From CAUJGP01 sp964612425 (lineage in GTDB: Bacteria > Bdellovibrionota > Bdellovibrionia > Bdellovibrionales > Bdellovibrionaceae), in contig CAZTDX010000002.1 in NCBI GenBank assembly GCA_964612425.1, positions 1 to 64,000 of the forward strand: a DNA stretch of 64,000 nucleotides, in the 5' to 3' direction. How positions within the stretch are numbered: position 1 is the first letter of the stretch; the number at the start of each line of letters is the position of its first letter. The position numbers were made by a program, and so were the translations under genes. Below, in pieces: positions 53,937-63,824 of the stretch. The notes below the pieces were generated by a model. It was not told the DNA's origin, made no database searches, and saw only the letters and a list, made by a program, of their open reading frames with translations.

Positions 53937-56334
53937 TCCCAGTAAAAAACCATCCCATGCCCTCTCTCATAAAGTCAGAGAGACCCAAAGTAAAGAACTC
54001 AGCAATCTGGATTGGAAAGAGCTTTTAAATCATTTAGAGACACTTGCCACCGGAGGCCCCACAAAACTCCTTATCCAATCGTTGCGTGCTAAAAATAGCG
54101 CGAATGAAGCTGAGGAAAGTTTTCAGAAAATAGAAGAATCTCGTGCATTACTCAAAACAGGCACACGGCCCTATATGCAAAGTCTCGATCTCTTTGAGAC
54201 TTGGGCCATTAAATTGAAAAAAAACTCCATCTTAACAATTTTAGAAATTCGCGATGTAAGACATTTTTGTACCGAAGTCATTGCGCTTAAAGAAGTCCTG
54301 AGGAGTTTTCAGTCTCCTTGGATGAAAAATTTTTTTGATGGCCTAATGAGAGCTGATGAACCCCTCTCCGCCATTGACAATATCATCACCTTGGGCGGAG
54401 ACATCCGCAGTGATGCGAGCGAAACACTTTATAATCTTTTTCGTGAAAAAGAAAATTTAACAAAACAAATTCAGCAAACTCTAGATCGATTGATTCACGA
54501 TTTTAATATGGATCATTACCTCCAAGATAAATACGTAACCTCTCGTGAGGGGCGATGGGTGATTCCTGTCAAAGGAGGATCACAACATCAAGTCAAGGGC
54601 ATTATTCAGTCACAATCTCAAAGTAAACAAACAGTATTTATTGAGCCCCAAGAGGTCATCCCCTTAAATAGTCGCCTCAAACAAGTCGAATGGGGGATTG
54701 AGCAAGAAATTGAACGTTTATTGACAGAGCTGTCCCAGTATTTATTTTCAAAAAATCTTGAATTTTATCGTTCTAAAGATATTTTACAAGAGGTTGATTT
54801 TTACTTGGCGCATGCCACGCTGGCAGAGCATTTAAGTGCCGCAACCCCTCGATTTTCTAATCAACATATTTTACTGAAGGATTTAAAACACCCTCTCTTA
54901 TCACTACAAACCGAAACTGTCGTGCCAAACACCTTGAGTCTCAATCAAGGTAAACGTATCTTGCTTCTTACTGGTCCCAACGCTGGCGGAAAAACGGTTC
55001 TACTTAAATCGTTGGGACTTGCGGCCCAGATGTCTCGCTGCGGAATGCCAATCGCTGCGGGTGAAGGCTCGGAACTTCCCTTTTTTGAAAAAGTCATCAC
55101 CGCCATTGGCGACTCTCAAAGTGTTGATGAAAATCTCTCAACCTTTGCTGCCCATCTTAAAATTTTGGATCAAGCCACTCATCTTGCCGGAGAATCCCAT
55201 TTATTGCTAGTCGATGAGATCTGTGGCTCGACGGACCCAGAAGAAGGTAGTGCCTTAGCGCGAAGTTTTATAGAAACCTACAGTAAACAAAAAATATTTG
55301 GAGTTATTACTTCACACTTAGGTCCCTTAAAAACAGGATGGGGTCCAGACTCTCAAGTGCTACAAGGCAGCCTGCATTACGATGAAAAATCGGGTCGCCC
55401 CACCTATTTATTTATTCCAGGAGTAGCAGGAAACTCTTTAGCCATTCAAACCGCCAAAAGAGTGGGCGTGGCCTTACCAATCATAGATCGCGCTTATGAG
55501 CTTTTAACTCCTGAACAACGTGCGCAACGTCAAACGTTTGATGAACTTGAAAAATTAAAGCAAGACCTGCTTGCAACGCAAAAAGATTTTAATGTGAGAG
55601 CCACTGAAGCAGAAAAAGAAAAGAAAAAATACGAACAACTATTATTACAATTTGAAAAAGAAAAAGCCCAACGCCTTGACCAAATTGCCCGTGAAACAAA
55701 AGTAGAGCTTCAAGAAAAAATATCTCATGCCAAAGTAGAAGACTCCTTTAAAAAATATCAATACTTTGAAACGATCAAACATGAACTACCCGAAATAATT
55801 AAAACTAAAAAAGGGGAGCCACCAACCCCTGATGCCTCCATTATAGATGCTCAGAGTTTTATTCAGCGGTATCCACCAGGATCCAAAGTTTTTATTCCTT
55901 CCTTAAGTCAGGATGGAATTATTCAAGGACAACCCAATGCAAAAGGAGAAATCCCTATTCTTTCAAACTCTCTCCGCTTGAGTATTTCCTGGAAAGAATT
56001 AAAGCCGCCCGAATCCAGCGCTAATCCAACGGCTCAAATTTTACGTTCGCGCACTCCATTTCAAACATCCTTATCTCATATTGATCCCTCCATTGACATA
56101 CGAGGAAAAAGTGTGGATCAAGCACTAGAGTTTATAGAAAAAGAATTAGACAAAGCTGTGCTCAGAGGAGAGGATCGCATTAAAATAATTCATGGTCACG
56201 GCACCGAGGCCCTCAAGCGTTCGCTTCGTGCTTATCTCTCGCGAAGTCCCTATGTCAAAAAATGGAAAGCTGGCACTCCAGAAACAGGCGGTGATGGCAT
56301 TACCTGGGTGGAGATTGATACTAATGCCCAGTGA
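53884..56334 (+). CDS. mutS2: Endonuclease MutS2
   Basis: An 816-aa MutS-like ATPase. Walker A is LLTGPNAGGKTVLLKSL, Walker B is LLVDEICGSTDPEEG, a long coiled coil follows (about 560-650), and a C-terminal Smr nuclease domain has IDIRGKSVDQAL and IIHGHGTEALKRSLR. The family acts on recombination intermediates or, in some bacteria, on collided ribosomes. I start at GTG 53884, which has GGAGGG 7 bp upstream, all inside lnt; the TTG at 53869 has no such site. The overlap with lnt is 53 bp. It overlaps srkA by 11 bp. Confidence 0.93.
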   Translation: MPSSIDNKTNESQITTHNPSKKPSHALSHKVRETQSKELSNLDWKELLNHLETLATGGPTKLLIQSLRAKNSANEAEESFQKIEESRALLKTGTRPYMQSLDLFETWAIKLKKNSILTILEIRDVRHFCTEVIALKEVLRSFQSPWMKNFFDGLMRADEPLSAIDNIITLGGDIRSDASETLYNLFREKENLTKQIQQTLDRLIHDFNMDHYLQDKYVTSREGRWVIPVKGGSQHQVKGIIQSQSQSKQTVFIEPQEVIPLNSRLKQVEWGIEQEIERLLTELSQYLFSKNLEFYRSKDILQEVDFYLAHATLAEHLSAATPRFSNQHILLKDLKHPLLSLQTETVVPNTLSLNQGKRILLLTGPNAGGKTVLLKSLGLAAQMSRCGMPIAAGEGSELPFFEKVITAIGDSQSVDENLSTFAAHLKILDQATHLAGESHLLLVDEICGSTDPEEGSALARSFIETYSKQKIFGVITSHLGPLKTGWGPDSQVLQGSLHYDEKSGRPTYLFIPGVAGNSLAIQTAKRVGVALPIIDRAYELLTPEQRAQRQTFDELEKLKQDLLATQKDFNVRATEAEKEKKKYEQLLLQFEKEKAQRLDQIARETKVELQEKISHAKVEDSFKKYQYFETIKHELPEIIKTKKGEPPTPDASIIDAQSFIQRYPPGSKVFIPSLSQDGIIQGQPNAKGEIPILSNSLRLSISWKELKPPESSANPTAQILRSRTPFQTSLSHIDPSIDIRGKSVDQALEFIEKELDKAVLRGEDRIKIIHGHGTEALKRSLRAYLSRSPYVKKWKAGTPETGGDGITWVEIDTNAQ

Positions 56335-57307
56335 TTTACAATCTCCACCACTAAACAATTCTCGTTTTAAAACTTCTTTTTTCAATCTCACACCAGATCG
56401 CGTTCTAGCCGCGATAGAATCCCATGGTTATTTTACAACGGGTCGCTATCGTTTTTTGAACTCTTTTGAGAACCGAGTCTTTGATGTCGATTTAGAAAAT
56501 GAATCCAGTGACAATAAAAATTCTTTAATTGTGAAGTTTTATCGCCCTGGTCGCTGGAGCAAAGAGTGTATTTTAGAAGAGCATGATTTTTTAAATGAAC
56601 TCCAAAGCGAGGGGTTGCCGGTGGCCGCACCACTCATTTTAAAAAACAACTCTACGCTATCGGAACATGACGGCCTCTGGATGGCTCTATTCCCAAAAAT
56701 TCGAGGACGAATGGTGGAAGAAATTCTTCCCACTCAAGTTCCTCACTTAGCAAGGTGGCTTGCTCGACTTCACAATATTGGCGCACAGAAAGCGGCTCAA
56801 CATCGCCCAACCCTTACCGCCAACTATGATCGCATTGCATTGCTAGAACCCCATCTCCCGATTGAGCTATGGACAACCTATCGTAACATGGCTGAAGATT
56901 TTTTTTCTTTAATTAATTCTATGCTCTCTGATTTTCACTTTATTCGAGTTCATGGTGATTTTCATCGTGGAAATCTTTTATGGAATACAGATTGGACTCT
57001 CATTGATTTTGATGATTTTTTAATGGCACCAGCCGCTCAAGATTTTTGGATCATCCTTTCTCAACTCACTGAGGAGGATCAAAATGTTTTTATTAATTCC
57101 TACCTTGAAATCCGTCACTGGGATGAGGAAGAACTCGCGCTCCTTGAGCCTCTCCGGGCTTACCGTATTATTCAGTACTCCACATGGATAGCTGAACGCT
57201 GGGAAGATCCTTCCTTTCCACATCTCTTTCCTGATTTTCACGAGTATAATTTTTGGTCCAATGAGCTTTTAACTTTGCAAAAGATTTATCAAAACGTTAT
57301 TGATTAA
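56324..57307 (+). CDS. srkA: Stress response kinase A (YihE/SrkA-like)
   Basis: A 327-aa APH-fold protein kinase, the same length as E. coli SrkA. Recognisable points are NSFENRVFDVD near residue 45, the Lys in VKFYRPGRWSKE, the catalytic loop IRVHGDFHRGNLLW and the metal-binding LIDFDDF. SrkA phosphorylates proteins under envelope or oxidative stress. I start at ATG 56324 inside the mutS2 end, with TGGAGA upstream; the longer frame from 56192 lies within mutS2. Confidence 0.9.
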   Translation: MPSDLQSPPLNNSRFKTSFFNLTPDRVLAAIESHGYFTTGRYRFLNSFENRVFDVDLENESSDNKNSLIVKFYRPGRWSKECILEEHDFLNELQSEGLPVAAPLILKNNSTLSEHDGLWMALFPKIRGRMVEEILPTQVPHLARWLARLHNIGAQKAAQHRPTLTANYDRIALLEPHLPIELWTTYRNMAEDFFSLINSMLSDFHFIRVHGDFHRGNLLWNTDWTLIDFDDFLMAPAAQDFWIILSQLTEEDQNVFINSYLEIRHWDEEELALLEPLRAYRIIQYSTWIAERWEDPSFPHLFPDFHEYNFWSNELLTLQKIYQNVID

Positions 57308-57321
57308 TAGAAAATTTACAA

Positions 57322-57888
57322 ATGACTGGTGGTACTGATATGGCTAAAATTGAAAAAAAACTAAACCGCTTATTATGGCTTGATCTTGAAATGACTGGAC
57401 TTGATGTGAATAAAGAAGTCATCATCGAGTGCGCAGCCATTGTTACAGATATTAATTTAAATCCACTAGAGTCCTATGAACAAGTGGTTCAACAATCCCA
57501 ATTGCACTTAAACGCCATGGATGACTGGAATAAACAACATCATGGAAAATCAGGACTCACAGCTAAAGTTCCCTTTGGAAGAGCTCCTCACATAGTGGAA
57601 GAAGATTTATTAAAACTCATTGATCGACATTGGGTACAGGAAGAAGATCGCCGCGCTATTATTTGCGGAAACTCCATTGCACAAGACAGAACTTTTATCA
57701 CCAAATATTGGCCCTCTCTTGAAAAGAAACTCCACTACCGAATGCTCGATGTAAGCAGCTGGAAAATTATTTTCTTTCAAAAATTAAATGTTAAATTTGA
57801 TAAATCAGAAAAGCATCGGGCTCTGGATGATATTCATGAAAGTATCAATGAACTTAAGCATTATATGCAATTTATTAAACTCACTTGA
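57322..57888 (+). CDS. orn: Oligoribonuclease
   Basis: A 188-aa DEDDh 3'-5' exonuclease that degrades very short RNA and pGpG. The motifs are visible: LWLDLEMTGLD, GNSIAQDRTFI and EKHRALDDIHESI. The start may be ATG 57322 or the in-frame ATG 57340 (MAKIEKKLN); neither has a strong ribosome binding site. The two differ by six residues. It is convergent with murB. Confidence 0.94.
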   Translation: MTGGTDMAKIEKKLNRLLWLDLEMTGLDVNKEVIIECAAIVTDINLNPLESYEQVVQQSQLHLNAMDDWNKQHHGKSGLTAKVPFGRAPHIVEEDLLKLIDRHWVQEEDRRAIICGNSIAQDRTFITKYWPSLEKKLHYRMLDVSSWKIIFFQKLNVKFDKSEKHRALDDIHESINELKHYMQFIKLT

Positions 57889-57955
57889 GTTTAAAATAAA
57901 AAAGGTTTTGAATTACTCACATCAGCATAAAGTTAGGGTTATAAAACAATTTTTA

Positions 57956-58978
57956 TTAACGGATAATTGTCACCTCAGGTTCAAGGACGATGTGAAATTT
58001 TTCAGAAATTTCTTCAGAAATTTTTTCAGACAATTTAAAAATTTCATGTCCAGTAGCTCCACCCCAATTAACTAAAACCAGAGCTTGGTCCTTGTGCACA
58101 CCACAAGCCCCGTCTCGAAGTCCTTTAAAACCACAATGATCAATGAGCCAGCCTGCGGCCACTTTAACTTCATTATTACGTGCTGGGTAAGTAACCATTT
58201 TGGGAAACTTTTTTATAAGATTTTCAAATTGCTCCAGAGAAATAACAGGGTTTTTAAAAAAGCTTCCTGCATTACCGATTATTTTGGGATTGGGAAGCTT
58301 AGAGTTCCGAATGTCAATGACCACACGGGCGATATCTTGTGGCGTGGGATTAATTAAATTAAGTTTATTGAGTGCTGAAGCCAGTGCGTTGTAGCTCACA
58401 TTCACTTTAGGAGTCTTAGCAAGTCTAAAATAGACTCCCGTAATTAACCACTGCTGGGCCGCTGAATTTTGTTTAAAAATACTACTTCGATAACTAAATA
58501 AACAATCTTTAGCGCTGATCGTTTTGACCACTCCCTCTTGAAAGTCAAAGTAATCAACTTTTTCAATGAAATCTTTAACTTCAACGCCGTAGGCTCCAAT
58601 GTTTTGAACGGGAGCAGCGCCAACAGTTCCAGGAATCAACGACAGATTCTCGAGTCCATACCAACCTTGATTGAGACTGAAAGGTACAAAATCACTCCAA
58701 ATTTCACCAGAACCTACCTTAACTATCACTTCAGCCGCAGTTTCATTGATAAGAGTTATGCCTTTAATTTCATTTCTAAGAACAAGTCCTTTGAAGTCAT
58801 TGACAAAAAGAATATTACTTCCTGAACCTAAATATAATTTATTTAAACCATAATAAAAAGAATCTTTGATTAACTCCTGTAAGTCACCTTCGGAGTTTAA
58901 CTCCCCAAAATACTGGGCACGGGCTTTTACGCCAAACGTGTTATAGGGTGTTAAATCAACATCTTTAATAATATTCAC
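57956..58978 (-). CDS. murB: UDP-N-acetylenolpyruvoylglucosamine reductase
   Basis: A 340-aa FAD-dependent enzyme of peptidoglycan precursor synthesis, of the E. coli type I length. FAD-binding YLGSGSNILF, LIPGTVGAAPVQNIGAYGVE, FSYRSSIFK and GNAGSFFKNPVI, holding the catalytic Ser, are present. It starts with GTG inside the phoR stop (GTGA overlap of 4 bp), so it is translated from the pst-pho transcript, an unusual place for murB. Confidence 0.95.
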   Translation of the reverse strand: MNIIKDVDLTPYNTFGVKARAQYFGELNSEGDLQELIKDSFYYGLNKLYLGSGSNILFVNDFKGLVLRNEIKGITLINETAAEVIVKVGSGEIWSDFVPFSLNQGWYGLENLSLIPGTVGAAPVQNIGAYGVEVKDFIEKVDYFDFQEGVVKTISAKDCLFSYRSSIFKQNSAAQQWLITGVYFRLAKTPKVNVSYNALASALNKLNLINPTPQDIARVVIDIRNSKLPNPKIIGNAGSFFKNPVISLEQFENLIKKFPKMVTYPARNNEVKVAAGWLIDHCGFKGLRDGACGVHKDQALVLVNWGGATGHEIFKLSEKISEEISEKFHIVLEPEVTIIR

Positions 58979-60504
58979 TTATTTTTAGTCTCTTTGTTAT
59001 TCTCTTTGGAAAGTAAGTAAGAAACTTCACCACCCACTGACGCTTGCAAAACTTGATTCTGCGGAAAGAAGCAAATAAACTCACTCCCTTCACCAAGACG
59101 ACTTCGAACAGACACTGAACCTTTATGCGCAAGCATTAAGTGTTTCACAATAGCAAGGCCCAATCCCGTTCCACCTAACTCGCGCGATCTCCCCTTATCC
59201 ACTCGATAAAATCGCTCAAAAAGTCGTGCTTGATGCTGCTCCGGGATCCCTTGACCCCGATCTTTAATCCGCAGTTCAACTCCCCCAGGAACCGACATCC
59301 AAACTAAATCTATTTGTCCCTTTTCTGGACCATAGCGAATGGCATTGGAAACTAAATTTCTAAGTATTTGTTGCAATTTAACGGGATCAGCGACCAAAGA
59401 TGCTGCCTGATTACTGACAACAATTTTCTGACCCTTTTCTTGTAGAGCTTGAGCAAGCTCTTCTCTAACCGCCTCTGAAACCTTCGCCGTATCATTCACT
59501 TCCAGTTGTACTTCAGGTGCTGATTCCAATTTCGAAATTAATAATAAATCATTCACCAAATCTACCAAGCGATTGATATTTCTTGATAAAATAGCAGCAA
59601 ATTCTTGAGCGCTTTCTTTATTTCCACTCAATAAATCTTCTTTCAGTAAATCCACATAGCCCTTCACCGTCGTTAGTGGAGTTCGAAGCTCGTGACTGAC
59701 ATTACTTAAAAATTCAATCCTCATGCGTTCTAATGATTTTAGGTGTGTGATATCATGAAAAACGACCAAGGCTCCATAGAGTTCATCACTATCAGGTCGC
59801 TTCAAGGACGATATAGAAACCGCATAGTCTCTTGCCCGACCCTCTAATTGCGAGGCTAAGCTGATTGTCTGCTCACTCAAAACTCCGTGAGTGAGCGTGT
59901 TATTGAGAAGCCCCAACAATTCAGGATCACGAATGATATCGGAAAAATACAAAGTCTGACTTCCATTTGATTGATTTAAAAAATGTTTGGCAAAATGAGC
60001 ATTAAAAAAAACGAGTCGCTGCTGACCATCGACACTCACAACGGCATCAGCCATAGACATCATAAGAGTTTCACTCTCTTGTCTTAACTGATCGAGCTGT
60101 GAATACTTTTTCTTTAATTTTTTTCGGACACGACTTAAAGCAATTTCTAATTCGAAAAACTCACCTTCTTCTTCATCAAATACATCTTCGTCATCGAGTT
60201 CTGAGGCCTCTAGCCCTCGACGATTCACCATTCCACGCACGGTTTTAATAATATGCGCCAGTGGTAAAACGGAGCGGTAGGAAAACCACGCTGAAATTAA
60301 AACCATTAAAATCGCAAGCAGTGGAATTAGCTTTAATAACCACGGTCCTACAAGGCGAAAAAACTCTTCTCTTGATGAAGTACCCATTTCTGGAATGAGA
60401 AAGGAGTAGCCAATTGCCAAACCAAAAAGTACTACAAAAAAATAGGCACTGACGTGGTTCCAAAATGTTCGTAAAAAAATTCTCTTAGGAAAATAGGCTT
60501 TCAT
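58975..60504 (-). CDS. phoR: Phosphate-regulon sensor histidine kinase PhoR
   Basis: A 509-aa membrane kinase. Two N-terminal helices (about 15-33 and 50-70) flank a short periplasmic loop. A HAMP-like/acidic linker (DDEDVFDEEEGEFFELE) and a PAS domain (about 145-260) lead to HisKA with phospho-His in FLSNVSHELRTPL, and HATPase with NLVSNAIRYG, DRGQGIP and GGTGLGLAIVK. It should respond to phosphate supply through PstSCAB-PhoU. It follows phoB and overlaps murB by 4 bp. Confidence 0.93.
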   Translation of the reverse strand: MKAYFPKRIFLRTFWNHVSAYFFVVLFGLAIGYSFLIPEMGTSSREEFFRLVGPWLLKLIPLLAILMVLISAWFSYRSVLPLAHIIKTVRGMVNRRGLEASELDDEDVFDEEEGEFFELEIALSRVRKKLKKKYSQLDQLRQESETLMMSMADAVVSVDGQQRLVFFNAHFAKHFLNQSNGSQTLYFSDIIRDPELLGLLNNTLTHGVLSEQTISLASQLEGRARDYAVSISSLKRPDSDELYGALVVFHDITHLKSLERMRIEFLSNVSHELRTPLTTVKGYVDLLKEDLLSGNKESAQEFAAILSRNINRLVDLVNDLLLISKLESAPEVQLEVNDTAKVSEAVREELAQALQEKGQKIVVSNQAASLVADPVKLQQILRNLVSNAIRYGPEKGQIDLVWMSVPGGVELRIKDRGQGIPEQHQARLFERFYRVDKGRSRELGGTGLGLAIVKHLMLAHKGSVSVRSRLGEGSEFICFFPQNQVLQASVGGEVSYLLSKENNKETKNK

Positions 60505-60553
60505 ATTTTTTACTTCACGCTTTACGTTTCATTTTTATCAATCCACTCACTTT

Positions 60554-61306
60554 TTAGGATTGGCTCTCTTGATCATAAAATCGATATCCAATACCACGAG
60601 CCGTCTCAATTTTATCACCCAATGGGCCTAACTTTTTTCTCAGTGAAAAGACGTGAGTATCAACCGTTCTCCCAATCACATTAACACCTTCTCCCTGAAC
60701 AACTTGTATTAATTGTTCACGAGTAAAAACTTTGCCATGATTTTGCATCATAATGACTAACAACTTATATTCTGTGGGAGTGAGCGCTAGTTTTTCTTCA
60801 CCTAAAAAAGCTTCATAACTCTTTAAATGAATTTTTAATGGCCCCCATTTTAATTCAGCTTGATCCGGACTCAAAGCACTTTTAATCATTTGATCACGTC
60901 TCATCAGCGCCTTCACCCTGGCTAATAAAACTGAAGCATCAAATGGTTTTATGAGATAGTCATCAGCGCCCGCCTCTAATCCTTCAACCACCTCATTGGG
61001 TTCAGCTTTTGCCGTGACCATAATTATTGGAAGTTTTTTAAACGCTGGATTTTTTCTAATGGACTTTAAAAACTCAAAACCACTGGTCCCTGGAAGCATC
61101 CAATCCAAAATCATTAAATCAAAAATAGGAGCAGCTGTTGCCTCTGTCGACGACTTCAAATCACCGGAAGTTGCGTTTGGAAATTGATTTCGAAATTCTT
61201 CCACACTAGACAACGAAATGACTTCAAAACCTTGACGTTTCAATAAGAGCGTCATTAGATCTCGTATCTCAGTTTCGTCTTCAATGAGAAGAATACGGTT
61301 AGGCAC
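60554..61306 (-). CDS. phoB: Phosphate-regulon response regulator PhoB
   Basis: A 250-aa OmpR/PhoB-family regulator. The receiver domain has acidic LLIEDE, phospho-Asp in LMILDWMLPGTSG and Lys in YLIKPFD; the winged helix has LTPTEYKLL and GRTVDTHVFSLRKKLG. A Ser/Thr/Ala-rich insert of about 12-15 residues (about 45-60) precedes the phospho-Asp and is not in typical PhoB. I chose GTG 61306, with AAAGGA 5 bp upstream; ATG 61321 is a good alternative. It overlaps phoU by 8 bp. Confidence 0.92.
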   Translation of the reverse strand: MPNRILLIEDETEIRDLMTLLLKRQGFEVISLSSVEEFRNQFPNATSGDLKSSTEATAAPIFDLMILDWMLPGTSGFEFLKSIRKNPAFKKLPIIMVTAKAEPNEVVEGLEAGADDYLIKPFDASVLLARVKALMRRDQMIKSALSPDQAELKWGPLKIHLKSYEAFLGEEKLALTPTEYKLLVIMMQNHGKVFTREQLIQVVQGEGVNVIGRTVDTHVFSLRKKLGPLGDKIETARGIGYRFYDQESQS

Positions 61307-61964
61307 GTTGTTCCTTTCCATGACGAATATCTCTTCCTGAAGATGCAAAAATCACATCTTCAGAAATATTCGTTGCATGATCACCCAGTCGCTCTAAGCT
61401 TCGAGCAATAGAAATGAGATTTAATCCAGGTCGGATATGGAGCTGGTTCTTGGTCATCCACTCTTCAATTTTTCTGAGGACGGCATTTTTATTAGAATCC
61501 ACACGGTCATCCATCAACATAACAGCTTGAGCCAGCTGCTCATCCCCTTTAACAAATGAGTCTAACGACTGCTTTACCATAGCCTTCACATCAACCACCA
61601 TTTCACTGATTTCAGGGCAATCGACTGATAAATTATGCTGTAGAAAATCATTACCACTATAGGCAATATTAACACACTGATCGCCCATTCGTTCCAAATC
61701 TGTATTAATCTTGATAACGGCCACGATAAACCGTAAATCTTTAGCCACAGGACCTTGTTTTGCTAAAAGTTCGATACAAAAATTATCAATACGAAGTTGC
61801 TCATCATTAATTTTTTTTTCTATTTCATGCACTTTTTGAAAACGAGACCGATCTTCGCTCAATAAAGCACCAGCAGCTTCCTCAAGAGCCTTTTCTACGT
61901 ATGCACCCATCAATACTAAAATCCGTTTTAATTCTTCAATTTTTACTTCAAAATGTCTTTCCAT
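61299..61964 (-). CDS. phoU: Phosphate transport regulator PhoU
   Basis: A 221-aa, all-helical two-repeat PhoU protein. Repeat motifs are DLRFIVAVIKINTDLERMGD and SIARSLERLGDHATNISED. It links PstB activity to PhoR signalling at the inner membrane. A strong GAAAGAGGGG precedes the ATG. It lies between pstB and phoB on the same strand, the common order. Confidence 0.95.
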   Translation of the reverse strand: MERHFEVKIEELKRILVLMGAYVEKALEEAAGALLSEDRSRFQKVHEIEKKINDEQLRIDNFCIELLAKQGPVAKDLRFIVAVIKINTDLERMGDQCVNIAYSGNDFLQHNLSVDCPEISEMVVDVKAMVKQSLDSFVKGDEQLAQAVMLMDDRVDSNKNAVLRKIEEWMTKNQLHIRPGLNLISIARSLERLGDHATNISEDVIFASSGRDIRHGKEQRA

Positions 61965-62044
61965 GAAATCCCCTCTTTCACACTCGACCGTACTATGAGC
62001 TTATTCTAACGATGTGCCTACTCGCTTGACAAGCCTAAATCAAG

Positions 62045-62908
62045 CTATCCAAATCTTCCCGTAATATAATTCTCCGTTCTTTGATCTTTTGGACACGTAA
62101 ATACTTGGGTGGTTTCTCCAAACTCAACTAATTCGCCTAAGTACATAAATGCCGTGTGATCTGAAACCCTACCCGCTTGATGCATATTGTGCGTAACCAT
62201 GATGATTGTGACTTTATTTTTTAATTGCATCACCAACTCTTCAATCGCTCCAGATGAAATAGGATCTAAGGCCGACGTTGGCTCATCCAAAAGCAAAATC
62301 TCTGGCTCAATGGAAAGCGCGCGAGCTATACAAAGTCGCTGCTGCTGACCTCCAGATAAACTCAAGGCTGAGTGATCAAGACGATCCTTCACCTCATCCC
62401 ATAGGGCTGCATCCTTTAGTGCCTGCTCGGCCCGTTCCATTAAAACGGACTTTTTCTTTACTCCACGAACACGAAGTCCATAAATTGTATTTTCAAAAAT
62501 AGATTTAGGAAATGGATTAGGCTTTTGAAACACCATTGAAATTCTCATTCTTATTTCGATGGGATCAACTTTTGAATCTAAAATATTTATTTCACCAGGA
62601 TGGAGATGAATCTGCCCATCATACCGATTCTCAGCATAGAGATCATGCATTCGATTAAAACAGCGAAGTAAGGTTGTTTTACCACAGCCAGAAGGACCAA
62701 TAAGGGCCGTCAGTTTATTTTTGTAAATTGGCATCGTTACCGATTTTAAAATCTGTTTTGAACCATAGTAAAACTTCAGATTTTTAATATCTGCTTTCAC
62801 CGCAAGCTGAATATTTTTATCGTCAACCCCGAGGTTTCCGTCGCCAGCTTGATTCCTATTTTCAGAACCAGTAGATTCTTTTTTATTTTCTCCAGATAGC
62901 GTTACCAT
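62045..62908 (-). CDS. pstB: Phosphate ABC transporter ATP-binding protein PstB
   Basis: A 287-aa ABC ATPase. Walker A IGPSGCGKTTLLRC, signature LSGGQQQRLC, Walker B ILLLDEPTSALD and the switch His in MVTHNMHQ are intact. The first 35 residues form a hydrophilic extension not found in typical 250-260-aa PstB proteins. The start overlaps the pstA end by 7 bp. It powers high-affinity phosphate uptake. Confidence 0.95.
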   Translation of the reverse strand: MVTLSGENKKESTGSENRNQAGDGNLGVDDKNIQLAVKADIKNLKFYYGSKQILKSVTMPIYKNKLTALIGPSGCGKTTLLRCFNRMHDLYAENRYDGQIHLHPGEINILDSKVDPIEIRMRISMVFQKPNPFPKSIFENTIYGLRVRGVKKKSVLMERAEQALKDAALWDEVKDRLDHSALSLSGGQQQRLCIARALSIEPEILLLDEPTSALDPISSGAIEELVMQLKNKVTIIMVTHNMHQAGRVSDHTAFMYLGELVEFGETTQVFTCPKDQRTENYITGRFG

Positions 62909-63810
62909 TTAATTCCTTTTCTAAATCGATATCGTAAAAAAATTGCAATTGCGTTCATGACTAAGGTTAAACTTAAGAGCACCACTCCCGTGGCCGCAGC
63001 ATTCACATGGAATTCTTCTTGAGGCCGGCTAACCCAATTGAATAACTGAATGGGAAGCACAGTGAAAGCATCCGAAAGCCATTCGAAGCTAATAAAGGGA
63101 GGCGTTACTTTGAGTGGAGAATGGGGAAGAAAGGCAATAAACGTCAAAGCTCCAATTGTTATTAATGGCGCCGTTTCTCCAATCGCACGCGAGAGGGCGA
63201 TAATAACTCCCGTTAAAACACCTCCACTACTATAGGGGATTAAATGGTCTTTAACTGTTTGCCATTGACTCGCACCCAACGACATTGAGGCCTCGCGAAT
63301 GGTTTGCGGAATGGCTCGCAAGGACTCTCTGGTTGTCACAATCACTATAGGGAGCACCAACAAGCCTAGCGTCAAACCAGCGGTCAGAATACTATTTCCA
63401 AAACCGAATTGGTAAACAAAAATCCCTAAAGCCATCAAACCAAAAGTAATGGATGGTACAGCTGCTAAATTAACTATATTTAGTTCAATAATGAGAGTGA
63501 GCCAGTTTTTTGGAGCATACTCTTCTAAATAAATTCCCGTTGCAACTCCCAATGGAATCGCACAAAGGGCTGTTACCGTCATCACAGCTAATGTGCCTAC
63601 CCAGGCCGATAAAATTCCAGCCTTCCCCGCAAAACGCGATGGAAAATTGAGAAAAAAATCTACGCTCAAACGTGGAACACCTGTTTTAGCCAAATCATAA
63701 AATAAAACAAGCACCACAAGTAGTGCAAAAGCCAAAGTGAGAAAACCCAAAATAGCAGCGAATGTGTTTATTATTTTTTTACGTCGAATGATTTGCTGAA
63801 TGGGACGCAT
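62902..63810 (-). CDS. pstA: Phosphate ABC transporter permease PstA
   Basis: A 302-aa permease with six membrane helices. The EAA-type cytoplasmic loop is REASMSLGASQWQTVKDHLI, and AIGETAPLI is characteristic of PstA. I start at ATG 63810, which has AAAGGA 8 bp upstream; the TTG at 63813 adds one residue. It follows pstC by 14 bp and overlaps pstB. Confidence 0.94.
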   Translation of the reverse strand: MRPIQQIIRRKKIINTFAAILGFLTLAFALLVVLVLFYDLAKTGVPRLSVDFFLNFPSRFAGKAGILSAWVGTLAVMTVTALCAIPLGVATGIYLEEYAPKNWLTLIIELNIVNLAAVPSITFGLMALGIFVYQFGFGNSILTAGLTLGLLVLPIVIVTTRESLRAIPQTIREASMSLGASQWQTVKDHLIPYSSGGVLTGVIIALSRAIGETAPLITIGALTFIAFLPHSPLKVTPPFISFEWLSDAFTVLPIQLFNWVSRPQEEFHVNAAATGVVLLSLTLVMNAIAIFLRYRFRKGIKW

Positions 63811-63824
63811 CAAAGAAATCCTTT

